A stretch of 64,000 bases of DNA from Paenibacillus_S vulneris (GTDB taxonomy: Bacteria; Bacillota; Bacilli; Paenibacillales; NBRC-103111), in the NCBI RefSeq assembly GCF_039543185.1, contig NZ_BAABJG010000036.1:90581-154580 (forward strand), in the 5' to 3' direction. Below are positions 1 through 7,478 of the stretch, piece after piece; position 1 is the stretch's first letter, and each line of letters begins with the position of its first letter. A program made the position numbers and the translations under genes. The notes under the pieces were generated by a model. The model was not told where the DNA came from. It saw only the letters and a program-made list of their open reading frames with translations, and did not search any database.

Positions 1-513
1 CGCCACCAGCTTGTCCGGCTCATAGGCCGATAGCACAGCAATGGCGTAGGCGCCCCGGATCCGCGAAATCGCATGGCGAACGGCCTGTACCAGACTGCCT
101 TCATAATAGTGGGCAATCAGGTGGGACAGCACTTCCGTATCCGTTTCGGACACGAACGTATAGCCGAGCTGCTCCAGCTCCTCCTTCAGCTGCATATGAT
201 TTTCAATGATGCCGTTATGTACGACAGAGATAGTCCGATCCTTGTCTGTGTGAGGATGGGAATTCTCATCCGACGGCTTGCCATGGGTCGCCCATCGTGT
301 ATGGCCTATGCCTGCCGAGCCCGCCAAAGGCTCGAATTGCAGCCGATGCTCCAGCTCAGTAATTCTTCCCTTTGCTTTCTTCAGCTTCAGGCCGTTGTCC
401 GTATAGATGGCCACTCCGGCCGAGTCATATCCGCGATACTCCAGTTTCTTTAATCCTTCCAAAAGAATCGGCTGCGAATCTCTGCTTCCGATATAGCCTA
501 CAATACCGCACAT
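1..513 (-). CDS. glmS: Glutamine--fructose-6-phosphate aminotransferase, N-terminal part (cut by window edge)
   Basis: The first 171 codons of GlmS, which makes glucosamine-6-phosphate from fructose-6-phosphate and glutamine for peptidoglycan synthesis. The protein begins MCGIVGYIGS, so Cys2 is the N-terminal nucleophile of the class II glutamine amidotransferase domain. RWATHG, HNGIIEN and SETDTEV motifs follow, as in GlmS. The start ATG has a GAGGAG Shine-Dalgarno. The gene lies 33 bp downstream of the SinR-like gene on the same strand, so the two may be co-transcribed. I see no glmS ribozyme core in the short gap or further upstream. The isomerase domains lie outside the window. Confidence 0.95.
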   Translation of the reverse strand, partial: MCGIVGYIGSRDSQPILLEGLKKLEYRGYDSAGVAIYTDNGLKLKKAKGRITELEHRLQFEPLAGSAGIGHTRWATHGKPSDENSHPHTDKDRTISVVHNGIIENHMQLKEELEQLGYTFVSETDTEVLSHLIAHYYEGSLVQAVRHAISRIRGAYAIAVLSAYEPDKLVA

Positions 514-546
514 TGTTTACTCCTCCTCATGGTTGTTTTCATCACA

Positions 547-858
547 CTATCGTTTTTGTAGTTCAATCATCCGCTTGAGCTCTTCCCGGCTAATGCCGGC
601 ATTCGCCGCCTCTTCGAACAGCTCGTACCAGTCTTGCCTCGATAAAGGTGCTTGCTGCTTCACTTCCGGCTGTACCAGCTGCTCCAAAGAGATGTCCAAT
701 GCAGCTGCAATTTTAACCGCCAATTGAATGGACGGGTTCGACTGAATGTCCCGCTCAAGGGTGCTCAGGTACGATTTGGCCACACCTGAGGCTTGTGACA
801 GCTCGGATAAGGAAAGTCCTTTCTCCAAGCGCAGCTTCCTCACTCGCTTTCCCAACAT
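547..858 (-). CDS. SinR-like XRE-family transcriptional repressor
   Basis: A 103-aa protein with an N-terminal XRE helix-turn-helix (about residues 5-60; LSLSELSQASGVAKSYLSTLE is the HTH) and a short C-terminal helical hairpin (WYELFEEAANAGISREELKR). The hairpin resembles the SinI/SinR dimerisation module. B. subtilis SinR is 111 aa, represses biofilm matrix genes and binds GTTCTYT-type sites. Sites of that type lie directly upstream of this gene (912-952 and 1019-1080), so autoregulation and control of the divergent glycan locus are likely. No SinI partner is visible in the window. Orthology with SinR as opposed to SlrR-like paralogues is not settled by sequence reading. Confidence 0.8.
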   Translation of the reverse strand: MLGKRVRKLRLEKGLSLSELSQASGVAKSYLSTLERDIQSNPSIQLAVKIAAALDISLEQLVQPEVKQQAPLSRQDWYELFEEAANAGISREELKRMIELQKR

Positions 859-911
859 GCGCCATCGATCCTTTGTTGTAATAGATGCTTGGTCGAGTAT
901 CGGCCGAGATC

Positions 912-1080
912 GTTCTATGCAGAGAACAGTGAAATTGTTCTATCTACAGAACGATATCTTGGAGTATACCGCAGAATTACCCAAAATAAAAATTCAAAAT
1001 AGCGAATTATTTCGATTTAGAGAACGAAATCATTAAAAATTCTCTAGAATCCTCCAAAAAACGGCATGATTTCGTTCTTT
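912..1080. promoter_or_regulatory. Array of SinR-type GTTCT operator boxes between sinR-like gene and ubiA locus
   Basis: Two 16-bp palindromes of the form GTTCT-N6-AGAAC lie at 912-927 and 937-952, with centres 25 bp apart. Further boxes are AGAGAAC at 1019-1025 (GTTCTCT on the other strand, inside GATTT..GAAATC dyad 1014-1031) and GTTCTTT at 1074-1080. GTTCTYT is the published SinR box of B. subtilis. The left pair is placed to control the SinR-like gene and the right-hand box sits near the -35 region of the divergent operon. Function is inferred. Confidence 0.6.
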
Positions 1081-1106
1081 TTATCGAATGGCGTTTTCGA
1101 TATAAT
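1074..1106 (+). promoter_or_regulatory. Candidate sigma-A promoter of the ubiA glycan locus
   Basis: A perfect TATAAT -10 box lies at 1101-1106. The -35 region at about 1078-1083 is T-rich and weak, and the SinR-type box GTTCTTT at 1074-1080 overlaps it. The leader to the first start codon is about 75 nt. The promoter is inferred from motif and position only. Confidence 0.45.
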
Positions 1107-1185
1107 GAATGCCGTAACCGAAGGAATCCCAGACACCCCTCTGCCCTGCACGTGTCAAAAATCAAAACGAAAAGGAGAATGGGGT

Positions 1186-2100
1186 ATGGACCAAACGAAA
1201 GCTCAAGTCAAACTGAAGCGAGGGGAAAGCCGTGCGCTGCCGATGCATTACTTGGCGTTAATGCGACCGCGGCAATGGACCAAAAACCTGCTGGTGTTCG
1301 CCGCACTCATCTTTTCCATCCAACAGGCAGACTTGAATATGCTGATCCGGGCTATGACCGGCTTCGTCCTGTTCTGTCTCGTCTCGAGCTGCGTGTACAT
1401 TTTGAACGATTACGTGGATCGGGAAAGAGACCGGATGCATCCGGAGAAGAAGCATCGGCCGCTGGCTTCCGGCGCCATTCAGCCGCAGATGGCCTTGGTG
1501 TTCGGGTTTGTCTTGCTGCTGTGCTGCGTTCTTGTAGCGTTTCGCTTTCAGCCTTTGTTCGGCGTTGTCCTGTCGGCGTATTTTTTCTTGAACGTGCTCT
1601 ATTCCTTAAAGCTGAAGCATGTTGTCATTCTCGATCTGCTGATTATTGCATCCGGCTTTGTTCTGCGGGCTGTTGGAGGCGGTCTGGTGATCGGTGTGGC
1701 CCTTACGCCCTGGTTTCTGATCTGCACCATGCTGCTGGCCTTATTCCTCGCAATCGGTAAAAGGCGTCATGAGCTGGCGCTGCTCGAAGGCGGCAAAGGG
1801 GCTCACCGCAAAGTGCTGGAGTCGTATTCGGTGGAAATGCTGGACCAAATGTCGGCCATCGCTACGACAGCCACGATCATGAGCTACGCTCTGTTTACAT
1901 TTACGTCGGGACGCACGATCCATCTGATGTGGACGCTCATTTTCGTGCTGTACGGCATGTTCCGTTATTTGTATTTGATTCATATCGAGGATAAAGGCGG
2001 ACGTCCGGAAAAGCTGCTGCTGGAAGACAAGCATATTTTAATAACGGTTGTGCTGTACGGCCTTTCCGTCGGCTGCATCCTGCTGTTTTTCAGCAATTAA
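1186..2100 (+). CDS. UbiA-family prenyltransferase, decaprenyl-phosphate phosphoribosyltransferase-like
   Basis: A 304-aa multispanning membrane protein. The start is the ATG at 1186, preceded by AAAGGAGA; an upstream in-frame start at 1066 lacks a ribosome site. The first UbiA Asp-rich motif is at about residues 74-96 (NDYVDRERDR, then HPEKKHRPLASG), and a second region reads RRHELALLEGG..RKVLESYS. Both match the DPPR-synthase branch of UbiA (mycobacterial Rv3806c type), which transfers phosphoribose from PRPP to a polyprenyl phosphate. It is the first gene of a run with a small transporter, a PAP2-like phosphatase and a GT-C-like enzyme, which fits production of a lipid-linked pentose. Other UbiA substrates cannot be excluded. 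Confidence 0.8.
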   Translation: MDQTKAQVKLKRGESRALPMHYLALMRPRQWTKNLLVFAALIFSIQQADLNMLIRAMTGFVLFCLVSSCVYILNDYVDRERDRMHPEKKHRPLASGAIQPQMALVFGFVLLLCCVLVAFRFQPLFGVVLSAYFFLNVLYSLKLKHVVILDLLIIASGFVLRAVGGGLVIGVALTPWFLICTMLLALFLAIGKRRHELALLEGGKGAHRKVLESYSVEMLDQMSAIATTATIMSYALFTFTSGRTIHLMWTLIFVLYGMFRYLYLIHIEDKGGRPEKLLLEDKHILITVVLYGLSVGCILLFFSN

Positions 2101-2119
2101 AAGGGAGTGAATTAATAGT

Positions 2120-2476
2120 GTGATGAAATACATATGGTTAATTGCCTCCGTCTTGTTGGGTGCTTCAGGGCAGATTTTGATGAAATGGGGCGTTGACGGG
2201 GTTAAGCCTGCGGGGGCTGCCTTATTAACGTGGACGGGCTTGAAGGCCTATTGGCCTGTGATCGCCGGTATCGGAAGCTACGGGCTCAGCTCGATTTTCT
2301 GGCTGCTTGCTTTGAAGCAATTCCCGCTCAGTACGGCCTATCCGATGGTCAGTCTGAGCTATATCCTGGTCATGGTGCTCAGCTTCTTCTTATTCCAAGA
2401 GACTCTTACTGTACAAAAATGGTGCGGCGCGATCCTGATCTCCGCCGGAGTTCTGGTGATCGCCCGGGCATCATGA
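2120..2476 (+). CDS. Small EamA/SMR-like membrane transporter
   Basis: A 118-aa protein with four predicted membrane helices. Conserved SMR/EamA features are the early GASGQILMKWG segment, LKQFPLSTAYPM in the third helix and FFLFQETLTVQKW..LISAGVLVI at the end. It resembles the ArnE/ArnF half-transporters that flip lipid-linked aminoarabinose. The start is GTG 2120 or the adjacent ATG 2123, both behind AAGGGAG. It lies 19 bp after the UbiA gene, so it may flip the lipid-linked sugar made there. A small-molecule drug or metabolite exporter is the alternative. Confidence 0.7.
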   Translation: MMKYIWLIASVLLGASGQILMKWGVDGVKPAGAALLTWTGLKAYWPVIAGIGSYGLSSIFWLLALKQFPLSTAYPMVSLSYILVMVLSFFLFQETLTVQKWCGAILISAGVLVIARAS

Positions 2477-2586
2477 CCTGGGACTTGCTCTTCCAGGCCT
2501 TCCCCTGCTTCCCTATGTAGTCACGATTTAATCACGTAATTTTAGAGAAAAGATTCCATGGCAAAAAGAATCGAGGTGATCAGATC

Positions 2587-3021
2587 ATGGACATCAGCTC
2601 CCGCATCCTATATCCGGCTCTGCCTTTTATAGCATGGGTCGTGTCCGGAACCTTGAAATACGCTATCAACCGCATCCGGCATGGACAGAACGCGCGTCAT
2701 CTTATCGGGAACGGCGGGTTTCCGAGCACCCATACGTCCGTCGTCTCCTCGGTCACGATGCTGACCGGCTTCGATCAGGGCTTCGATACACCGATGTTCG
2801 GACTAGGCGTAGCATTAACCTATATCGTCATGATCGATGCGGTAGGCATTCGGCGGGCTGTTGGAGATAGCGCCAAATGGATCAATAAGCTGGTCCGTGA
2901 CAATACCCCGACGGCGGAAGCCGGTTTGCGGGAACGTCAAGGGCATACCCGCCTGGAGCTGCTCGGCGGACTGGCCGTAGGCACGATGCTGGGCTGGGCG
3001 GCTTCACAATGCCTCTCTTAA
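2587..3021 (+). CDS. Divergent PAP2-family membrane protein (DUF212)
   Basis: A 144-aa protein of the divergent PAP2 family (B. subtilis YuiD type). The family signature GGFPSTHTS lies near residue 43, and RHLIGNGGFPS, IDAVGIRRAVG and GHTRLELLGG follow. Several hydrophobic helices place it in the membrane. PAP2 relatives dephosphorylate lipid phosphates. In mycobacteria a PAP2-type protein (Rv3807c) sits next to the UbiA-type DPPR synthase and is proposed to remove the 5-phosphate. The same pairing here suggests that role, which is inference. Confidence 0.8.
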   Translation: MDISSRILYPALPFIAWVVSGTLKYAINRIRHGQNARHLIGNGGFPSTHTSVVSSVTMLTGFDQGFDTPMFGLGVALTYIVMIDAVGIRRAVGDSAKWINKLVRDNTPTAEAGLRERQGHTRLELLGGLAVGTMLGWAASQCLS

Positions 3022-3060
3022 AATCCCATTGTATAAGCATGAAAATGGAGGGGTGACCTA

Positions 3061-4713
3061 ATGAAGAACCGACTTGCTTCCTTTAGTTTGATGACCGGAA
3101 TGGCACTATTGATGCTGGTTGTAGCCGGCTTCGTCATTCCGTCACTATTGTTCCTGGTCCATGTGCCGCTATTGCCGCTGCATTTTTGGCTAGCTGCGGC
3201 GGCGGCAGTCGGAACGGCATGGCTCGTGTTCCAGACTTCAGGAGAGGATTTGCCTCGCTGGCTCTTCGGAGCATCCATCGGGTGCACTGCTCTGCTGTTT
3301 GCTGGCAGTCTCCTGATCAGCGCCTATTTTTACGATTTATCCTACGACGGACAAGCGTACCACCAGGAAGCGATTATTTTGCTCTCCAACGGGTGGAATC
3401 CGGTCTATGATGCGCCTGTGTCCATGCCGACAGGAAACAGCATCTGGGTCAACCATTATGCCAAGGGCGCGGAGACTGCGGCTGCAGCCATATATAAAGC
3501 AACGGGCCTGCTGGAGGGCGGCAAAGCCATCAACCTGCTTACCCTCGCCGCCTCCGCTCTGCTCAGCTTGTCGGCCCTGCTGCAATTGCGGCCGAACCAG
3601 CGCGTTCAAGCCTGGATCGTTGCGGTGCTGCTTGCCCTAAACCCTGTCAGCATCTATCAAGCATTCAGCTACTATGTCGATGGCTTGCTGGCGTCCCTCT
3701 TGCTGTGTCTGGTTGCGCTCGGCGCATTAATCTATTCACGTGCGAACCGGATTCTGCTATTTGGCTATACCTTGACCATGGTTCTCATCATGAATATCAA
3801 ATTTACAGCGATCGCGTATGCAGGCCTGCTGACCGTCGGGCTGCTCATCGTCTTGTATATGAGCGAACAATTCGGGCTCTTGAAGCGGTTGTTCCGAATC
3901 GGCGCTATCGGAGGGCTAGCGGGCGTCCTGCTGGTCGGCTACAACCCGTATGTGACGAATACCGTCCGGGACGGGCATCCGTTCTATCCGTTAGCCGGTG
4001 AAGAAGCGATTGACGTCGTCAAAAACTTCATCCCGCGCAACCTCGAAATGATGAACCGCTTCGAGCAAGCGGCTTCCTCCTATTTTGCGACGACCGTCGG
4101 CAACAGCACGGAGAAAAGGCCGACCCAATTCAAATGGCCGTTCACCTTCACGGACCGTGAGCTGCAAGTGTACGGCGAGCCCGATGTAGCGGTGTCCGGC
4201 TTCGGCCCTCTGTTCAGCGGGACGCTGATCCTGTCGCTGCTGGTGCTGCTGCTCGCCTTTCGCAGGCGCACCGGCTGGACGTTAGCGGCCATTGGCATTA
4301 TCCTGCTGCTGGCGGCCTCGGCGTTCGTCAATCCGGCGGCGTGGTGGGCCCGCTACGTGCCGCAGCTATGGTTCGTGCCGCTGATCTGCGTCTGGCTGGC
4401 GCTGAGTCTGCAAAGCGGCTACCGGACCATAAAGGCCGCCGGTTGGACCTTGGCCGTATTGATTGCAGCGAATGCGCTGCTCGTCACCGGCATGTACACG
4501 AAGGAACAGTTCGCCTGGAATCAGGAGCTGAGGGGCCAGCTTGCCGAGCTGCGTCAGGTGCCTCAGCCGATTCCGGCTGAATTCACGTACAGCTGGTCCA
4601 ATCAGGAACGGCTTAGAGCTCTCGGAATCGAAGTGAAGGAAGAACGGGAGCTCAGCTGCAGTACCGACAAAATGACACTCGTAAAGTCGGGCACCTCCTT
4701 ATGCTTGAAGTAA
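3061..4713 (+). CDS. Multispanning GT-C-like glycosyltransferase (putative)
   Basis: A 550-aa protein with about ten or more predicted transmembrane helices and an extracytoplasmic C-terminal tail. After the first helices a loop reads YDLSYDGQAYHQEAIILL. An acidic YDGxxYHQ loop after the first membrane segments is typical of GT-C enzymes that use polyprenyl-phosphate-sugar donors. The start ATG follows GGAGGGGTG. It is the fourth gene of the glycan locus and probably uses the lipid-linked sugar made upstream. I do not recognise a specific family, and the acceptor is unknown. A flippase/polymerase role is also possible. Confidence 0.6.
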   Translation: MKNRLASFSLMTGMALLMLVVAGFVIPSLLFLVHVPLLPLHFWLAAAAAVGTAWLVFQTSGEDLPRWLFGASIGCTALLFAGSLLISAYFYDLSYDGQAYHQEAIILLSNGWNPVYDAPVSMPTGNSIWVNHYAKGAETAAAAIYKATGLLEGGKAINLLTLAASALLSLSALLQLRPNQRVQAWIVAVLLALNPVSIYQAFSYYVDGLLASLLLCLVALGALIYSRANRILLFGYTLTMVLIMNIKFTAIAYAGLLTVGLLIVLYMSEQFGLLKRLFRIGAIGGLAGVLLVGYNPYVTNTVRDGHPFYPLAGEEAIDVVKNFIPRNLEMMNRFEQAASSYFATTVGNSTEKRPTQFKWPFTFTDRELQVYGEPDVAVSGFGPLFSGTLILSLLVLLLAFRRRTGWTLAAIGIILLLAASAFVNPAAWWARYVPQLWFVPLICVWLALSLQSGYRTIKAAGWTLAVLIAANALLVTGMYTKEQFAWNQELRGQLAELRQVPQPIPAEFTYSWSNQERLRALGIEVKEERELSCSTDKMTLVKSGTSLCLK

Positions 4714-4853
4714 GAAAAACTTTTATTGGCGTCCTTCCGTAGATGAGCGACCGCGTTAAGCGGAAGTTATTATCGCCAAATATAATTTTCACTTCCGATG
4801 ATCTCGGAATCTTATAAATTCTATTGTGGAGAGAAAACCGTCTATCGACGTCC
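4714..4853. other. Intergenic start of the glycosyltransferase-glycosidase gap
   Basis: The gap between the glycosyltransferase and glycosidase genes is about 400 bp. Apart from the hairpin element at 4854-5056 I see no credible gene in it. TCTATCGACG (4841-4850) lies immediately left of the element, and CTTTCATAGA lies just to its right; the two occur side by side at about 27690. Confidence 0.4.
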
Positions 4854-5056
4854 AGGTTGTTGAAAAGCTTTGTTTTGCGCGAACTATGCTACATAGGGAG
4901 GTGGGGTGTGCCTCGGAGGAGTTTACGTCCACCTTTGAAACCCGTGAAAATACCGCTAATCCTAATCACCTTTCTCGGGTTTCAACAGTGGCCGTAGGGG
5001 CATACCCCACCGGAATATTGGCGTCTGTTCAAGCTTCATGGGGTTTTCAACAACCT
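4854..5056 (+). repeat. Long rod-like hairpin repeat element, copy 1
   Basis: The element is bounded by a perfect 13-bp inverted repeat, AGGTTGTTGAAAA at 4854-4866 and its complement at 5044-5056. Nested inside are GGTGGGGTGTGCC/GGCATACCCCACC and TTGAAACCCG/CGGGTTTCAA stems. The strand between them carries CTCGGAGGAG and CGTCCACCTTTGAA. The same architecture with strong identity occurs at 51109-51318, and the core occurs again on the minus strand at 45889-46013. It could be a non-autonomous mobile element or a structured RNA. No open reading frame in it is credible. Confidence 0.75.
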
Positions 5057-5111
5057 AAACATCACGCCCTTTCATAGATAAGAAGACAGAGCTTTTTAAA
5101 AGGAGGATATC

Positions 5112-7385
5112 ATGCAAGTGAATTCGGTTAACAAACGCCCCCTGCTCGTTCTGGCGGCCCTTACGCTGTTTGCCGTTGCGGCGCTTGCATGGACGTTATC
5201 GCATGGGACAAGAGGCTGGTTCGCCGGACCGGCCAAGACCGCTCCGCAATCGGTGCTGCCGGTATTCGAAGAGCAGGGAATTAAGCAGACCTCCTCGGTT
5301 AAAGACGGCCATTTGGAAGTATACAACGGCAGCGGCTGGACACCGCAATTTTGGACCGGCGTCAATCTGGGCGCGACTACTCCCGGCCATGCGCCTGGAG
5401 AGCTCAGCCCGATCAAGGAAGATTATTTGCGCTGGTTCGGGCAAATCAAAGAGATGCATGCCGATGTCATCCGCGTTTATACGATTTTGCCGCCCTACTT
5501 CTACGAGGCTCTGGCGGAATTCAACAGCGGCCGCCAAGACCCGCTCTACGTGCTTCACGGCATTTGGGCCCCGGAGGACCAGTTGAACGGGAACGGCGGC
5601 GAAGGGAGGGATGCCTATCAGGAAGATACGATAGCCGTATTTAAACAAGAGATTCAAGACGCCGTCCATGCCGTTCACGGCAATCTCAACCGAAAGGCCA
5701 AGCCTGGACATGCTTCCGGCAAATACGATGCGGACATTTCGCCCTATGTATTGGGCTGGGTCGTAGGCACAGAATGGGATCCTTATGCGGTCAAGGCAAC
5801 CAATGATGCGCATCCGGATTTGAAGCCGTTTCAAGGGACGTATTTCCAGGCCAAGCCGGAGGCTTCTCCATTCGAGAGCTGGCTTGCGCAAATGCTTGAA
5901 ACCGTAGCACAGGAGGAGATGAAATACGGCTGGCAGCATCCGGTTTCATTCACCAACTGGGTGACAACGGACCCGCTTACGCATCCGAATGAACCGGCGG
6001 AGAACGAAGATTTGGTATCTGTCGATCCGATGCATATTCATCCACAGGAATCGTGGAAGGCAGGCTACTTCGCTTCTTACCATATTTATCCGTATTATCC
6101 CGATCTGCTGAGCTACGAGGATAAGTACCAGACCTATAAGGACAGTACGGGCGAAATCAATCCGTACGCCGGTTATTTGCATGATTTAAGAGAGCATCAC
6201 AAAGGCATTCCGTTGATTGTGGCGGAGTATGGTGTCCCTAGCTCCCGAGGCCTCGCCCACTACGGTCCGCTGAATCGCAACCAGGGCCTGCATACCGAGC
6301 AGGAGCAGGGTGAAATCGACGCCGCTCTATATCAAAGCATATACAACGAAAATTACGACGGCGCCGTATTGTTCTCGTGGCAGGACGAATGGTTCAAAAT
6401 CACCTGGAACACTCTCGAGCTGGATACGCCTATTGCAAGGCGGCCGTATTGGCGAAATATGCTTACCAACGAGGAGCATTTTGGGGTGCTGGCCGTTGAA
6501 CCGGGCAAATCGCCGGAGGATACGATCGTGCTGGACGGCAAGACGGGAGATTGGGATCGTCGAAAGCAGGTGGAAACCAAGCAGTATCCGGGCTACAGTC
6601 TGTCGGTTTCCCACGATGAAGCGTACTTGTATTTGATGCTGAGAAATTCCCAAGGCGATTGGAAGCTTGGAGACAACCCCTTATACCTTGGCTTCGACAC
6701 CTTGAATGGCGGAAGCACTACGGCGGATCAAGCGCCCGGTGTTAGCTTCAGCAGCGGTCAAGAATTTGTCATGAAGCTGCAGGGGGCCGAAGATTCCTCC
6801 CTGTACATCGGCAGCGCCTACGATTATCACAGCTGGCTGTACGGCTACCAGAAGAAGCTGATGCCGTGGCAGGAGAGCTGGGCTCATGCGGAGAACGGGA
6901 TCTTCCTGCCGTATAAGCTGCCTGTCAACAAAGGCTTTGTACTGCCGCAAACAAAGGAAAAGGTTCCCTTCGAGGATGTGGAGCTCGGTCAGCTTCATCA
7001 AGGCACGACCGATCCGGCAAGCCCGGATTTCAACAGCTTGGCGGACTGGTTCGTTTCCGGCCCGGTTATCGAGGTGCGTATTCCTTGGATGATGCTGGGC
7101 TTCACCGATCCGAGCCAGCACAAGGCATGGAAGTACCCTTACGAAGCCGGAGCGCTTAAATTCGACGATGTGAAGTCGATCCGCGTCGAGCCGCACTGGG
7201 TTCGCGGTGCCGAGGGGAAAGATAAGCAGGAACCTCTGGCCTACAAATGGGATCATTGGAACAAAGTCGATTATCATGAACGGCTTAAGAAGAGCTATCC
7301 GATTTTGCAAAGTCTATTCGCGGAGCAAGGTAAAAAACCGCCGAAGGATGCGCTTGCTCCCCTCCCTTCGGCCCAGACTCAATGA
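5112..7385 (+). CDS. Membrane-anchored glycosidase-like protein (clan GH-A type barrel)
   Basis: A 757-aa protein with an N-terminal signal anchor (about residues 8-28, LLVLAALTLFAVAALAW) and a large extracellular part. A TIM-barrel domain spans about residues 70-450. Glu221 in VVGTEWDPY and Glu372 in LIVAEYGVPS sit where clan GH-A acid/base and nucleophile residues are expected, and Arg121 (VIRVYT) fits an active-site Arg. The remaining 300 residues look like a beta-rich module. AAAAGGAGGATATC precedes the ATG. Located behind the glycosyltransferase locus, it may trim or remodel the same surface glycan. The exact GH family is not assigned. Confidence 0.65.
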   Translation: MQVNSVNKRPLLVLAALTLFAVAALAWTLSHGTRGWFAGPAKTAPQSVLPVFEEQGIKQTSSVKDGHLEVYNGSGWTPQFWTGVNLGATTPGHAPGELSPIKEDYLRWFGQIKEMHADVIRVYTILPPYFYEALAEFNSGRQDPLYVLHGIWAPEDQLNGNGGEGRDAYQEDTIAVFKQEIQDAVHAVHGNLNRKAKPGHASGKYDADISPYVLGWVVGTEWDPYAVKATNDAHPDLKPFQGTYFQAKPEASPFESWLAQMLETVAQEEMKYGWQHPVSFTNWVTTDPLTHPNEPAENEDLVSVDPMHIHPQESWKAGYFASYHIYPYYPDLLSYEDKYQTYKDSTGEINPYAGYLHDLREHHKGIPLIVAEYGVPSSRGLAHYGPLNRNQGLHTEQEQGEIDAALYQSIYNENYDGAVLFSWQDEWFKITWNTLELDTPIARRPYWRNMLTNEEHFGVLAVEPGKSPEDTIVLDGKTGDWDRRKQVETKQYPGYSLSVSHDEAYLYLMLRNSQGDWKLGDNPLYLGFDTLNGGSTTADQAPGVSFSSGQEFVMKLQGAEDSSLYIGSAYDYHSWLYGYQKKLMPWQESWAHAENGIFLPYKLPVNKGFVLPQTKEKVPFEDVELGQLHQGTTDPASPDFNSLADWFVSGPVIEVRIPWMMLGFTDPSQHKAWKYPYEAGALKFDDVKSIRVEPHWVRGAEGKDKQEPLAYKWDHWNKVDYHERLKKSYPILQSLFAEQGKKPPKDALAPLPSAQTQ

Positions 7386-7478
7386 TAGGCGACGGATGCC
7401 GGGAATTACATGAATCAAATAAGCTTAAACGATCAGGTACATCCTAAGGCCAACATTGAATTTGGAAGGAGCAGGAAA

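Noticed and set aside
1066..1185. Longer N-terminus of the UbiA protein starting at 1066
   Set aside because: The extension covers the promoter and operator region and lacks a ribosome site. ATG 1186 has a strong one.
4826..5077. Open frame across hairpin element copy 1
   Set aside because: It is produced by the inverted-repeat sequence, has no ribosome site and is not conserved as a frame in copy 2.
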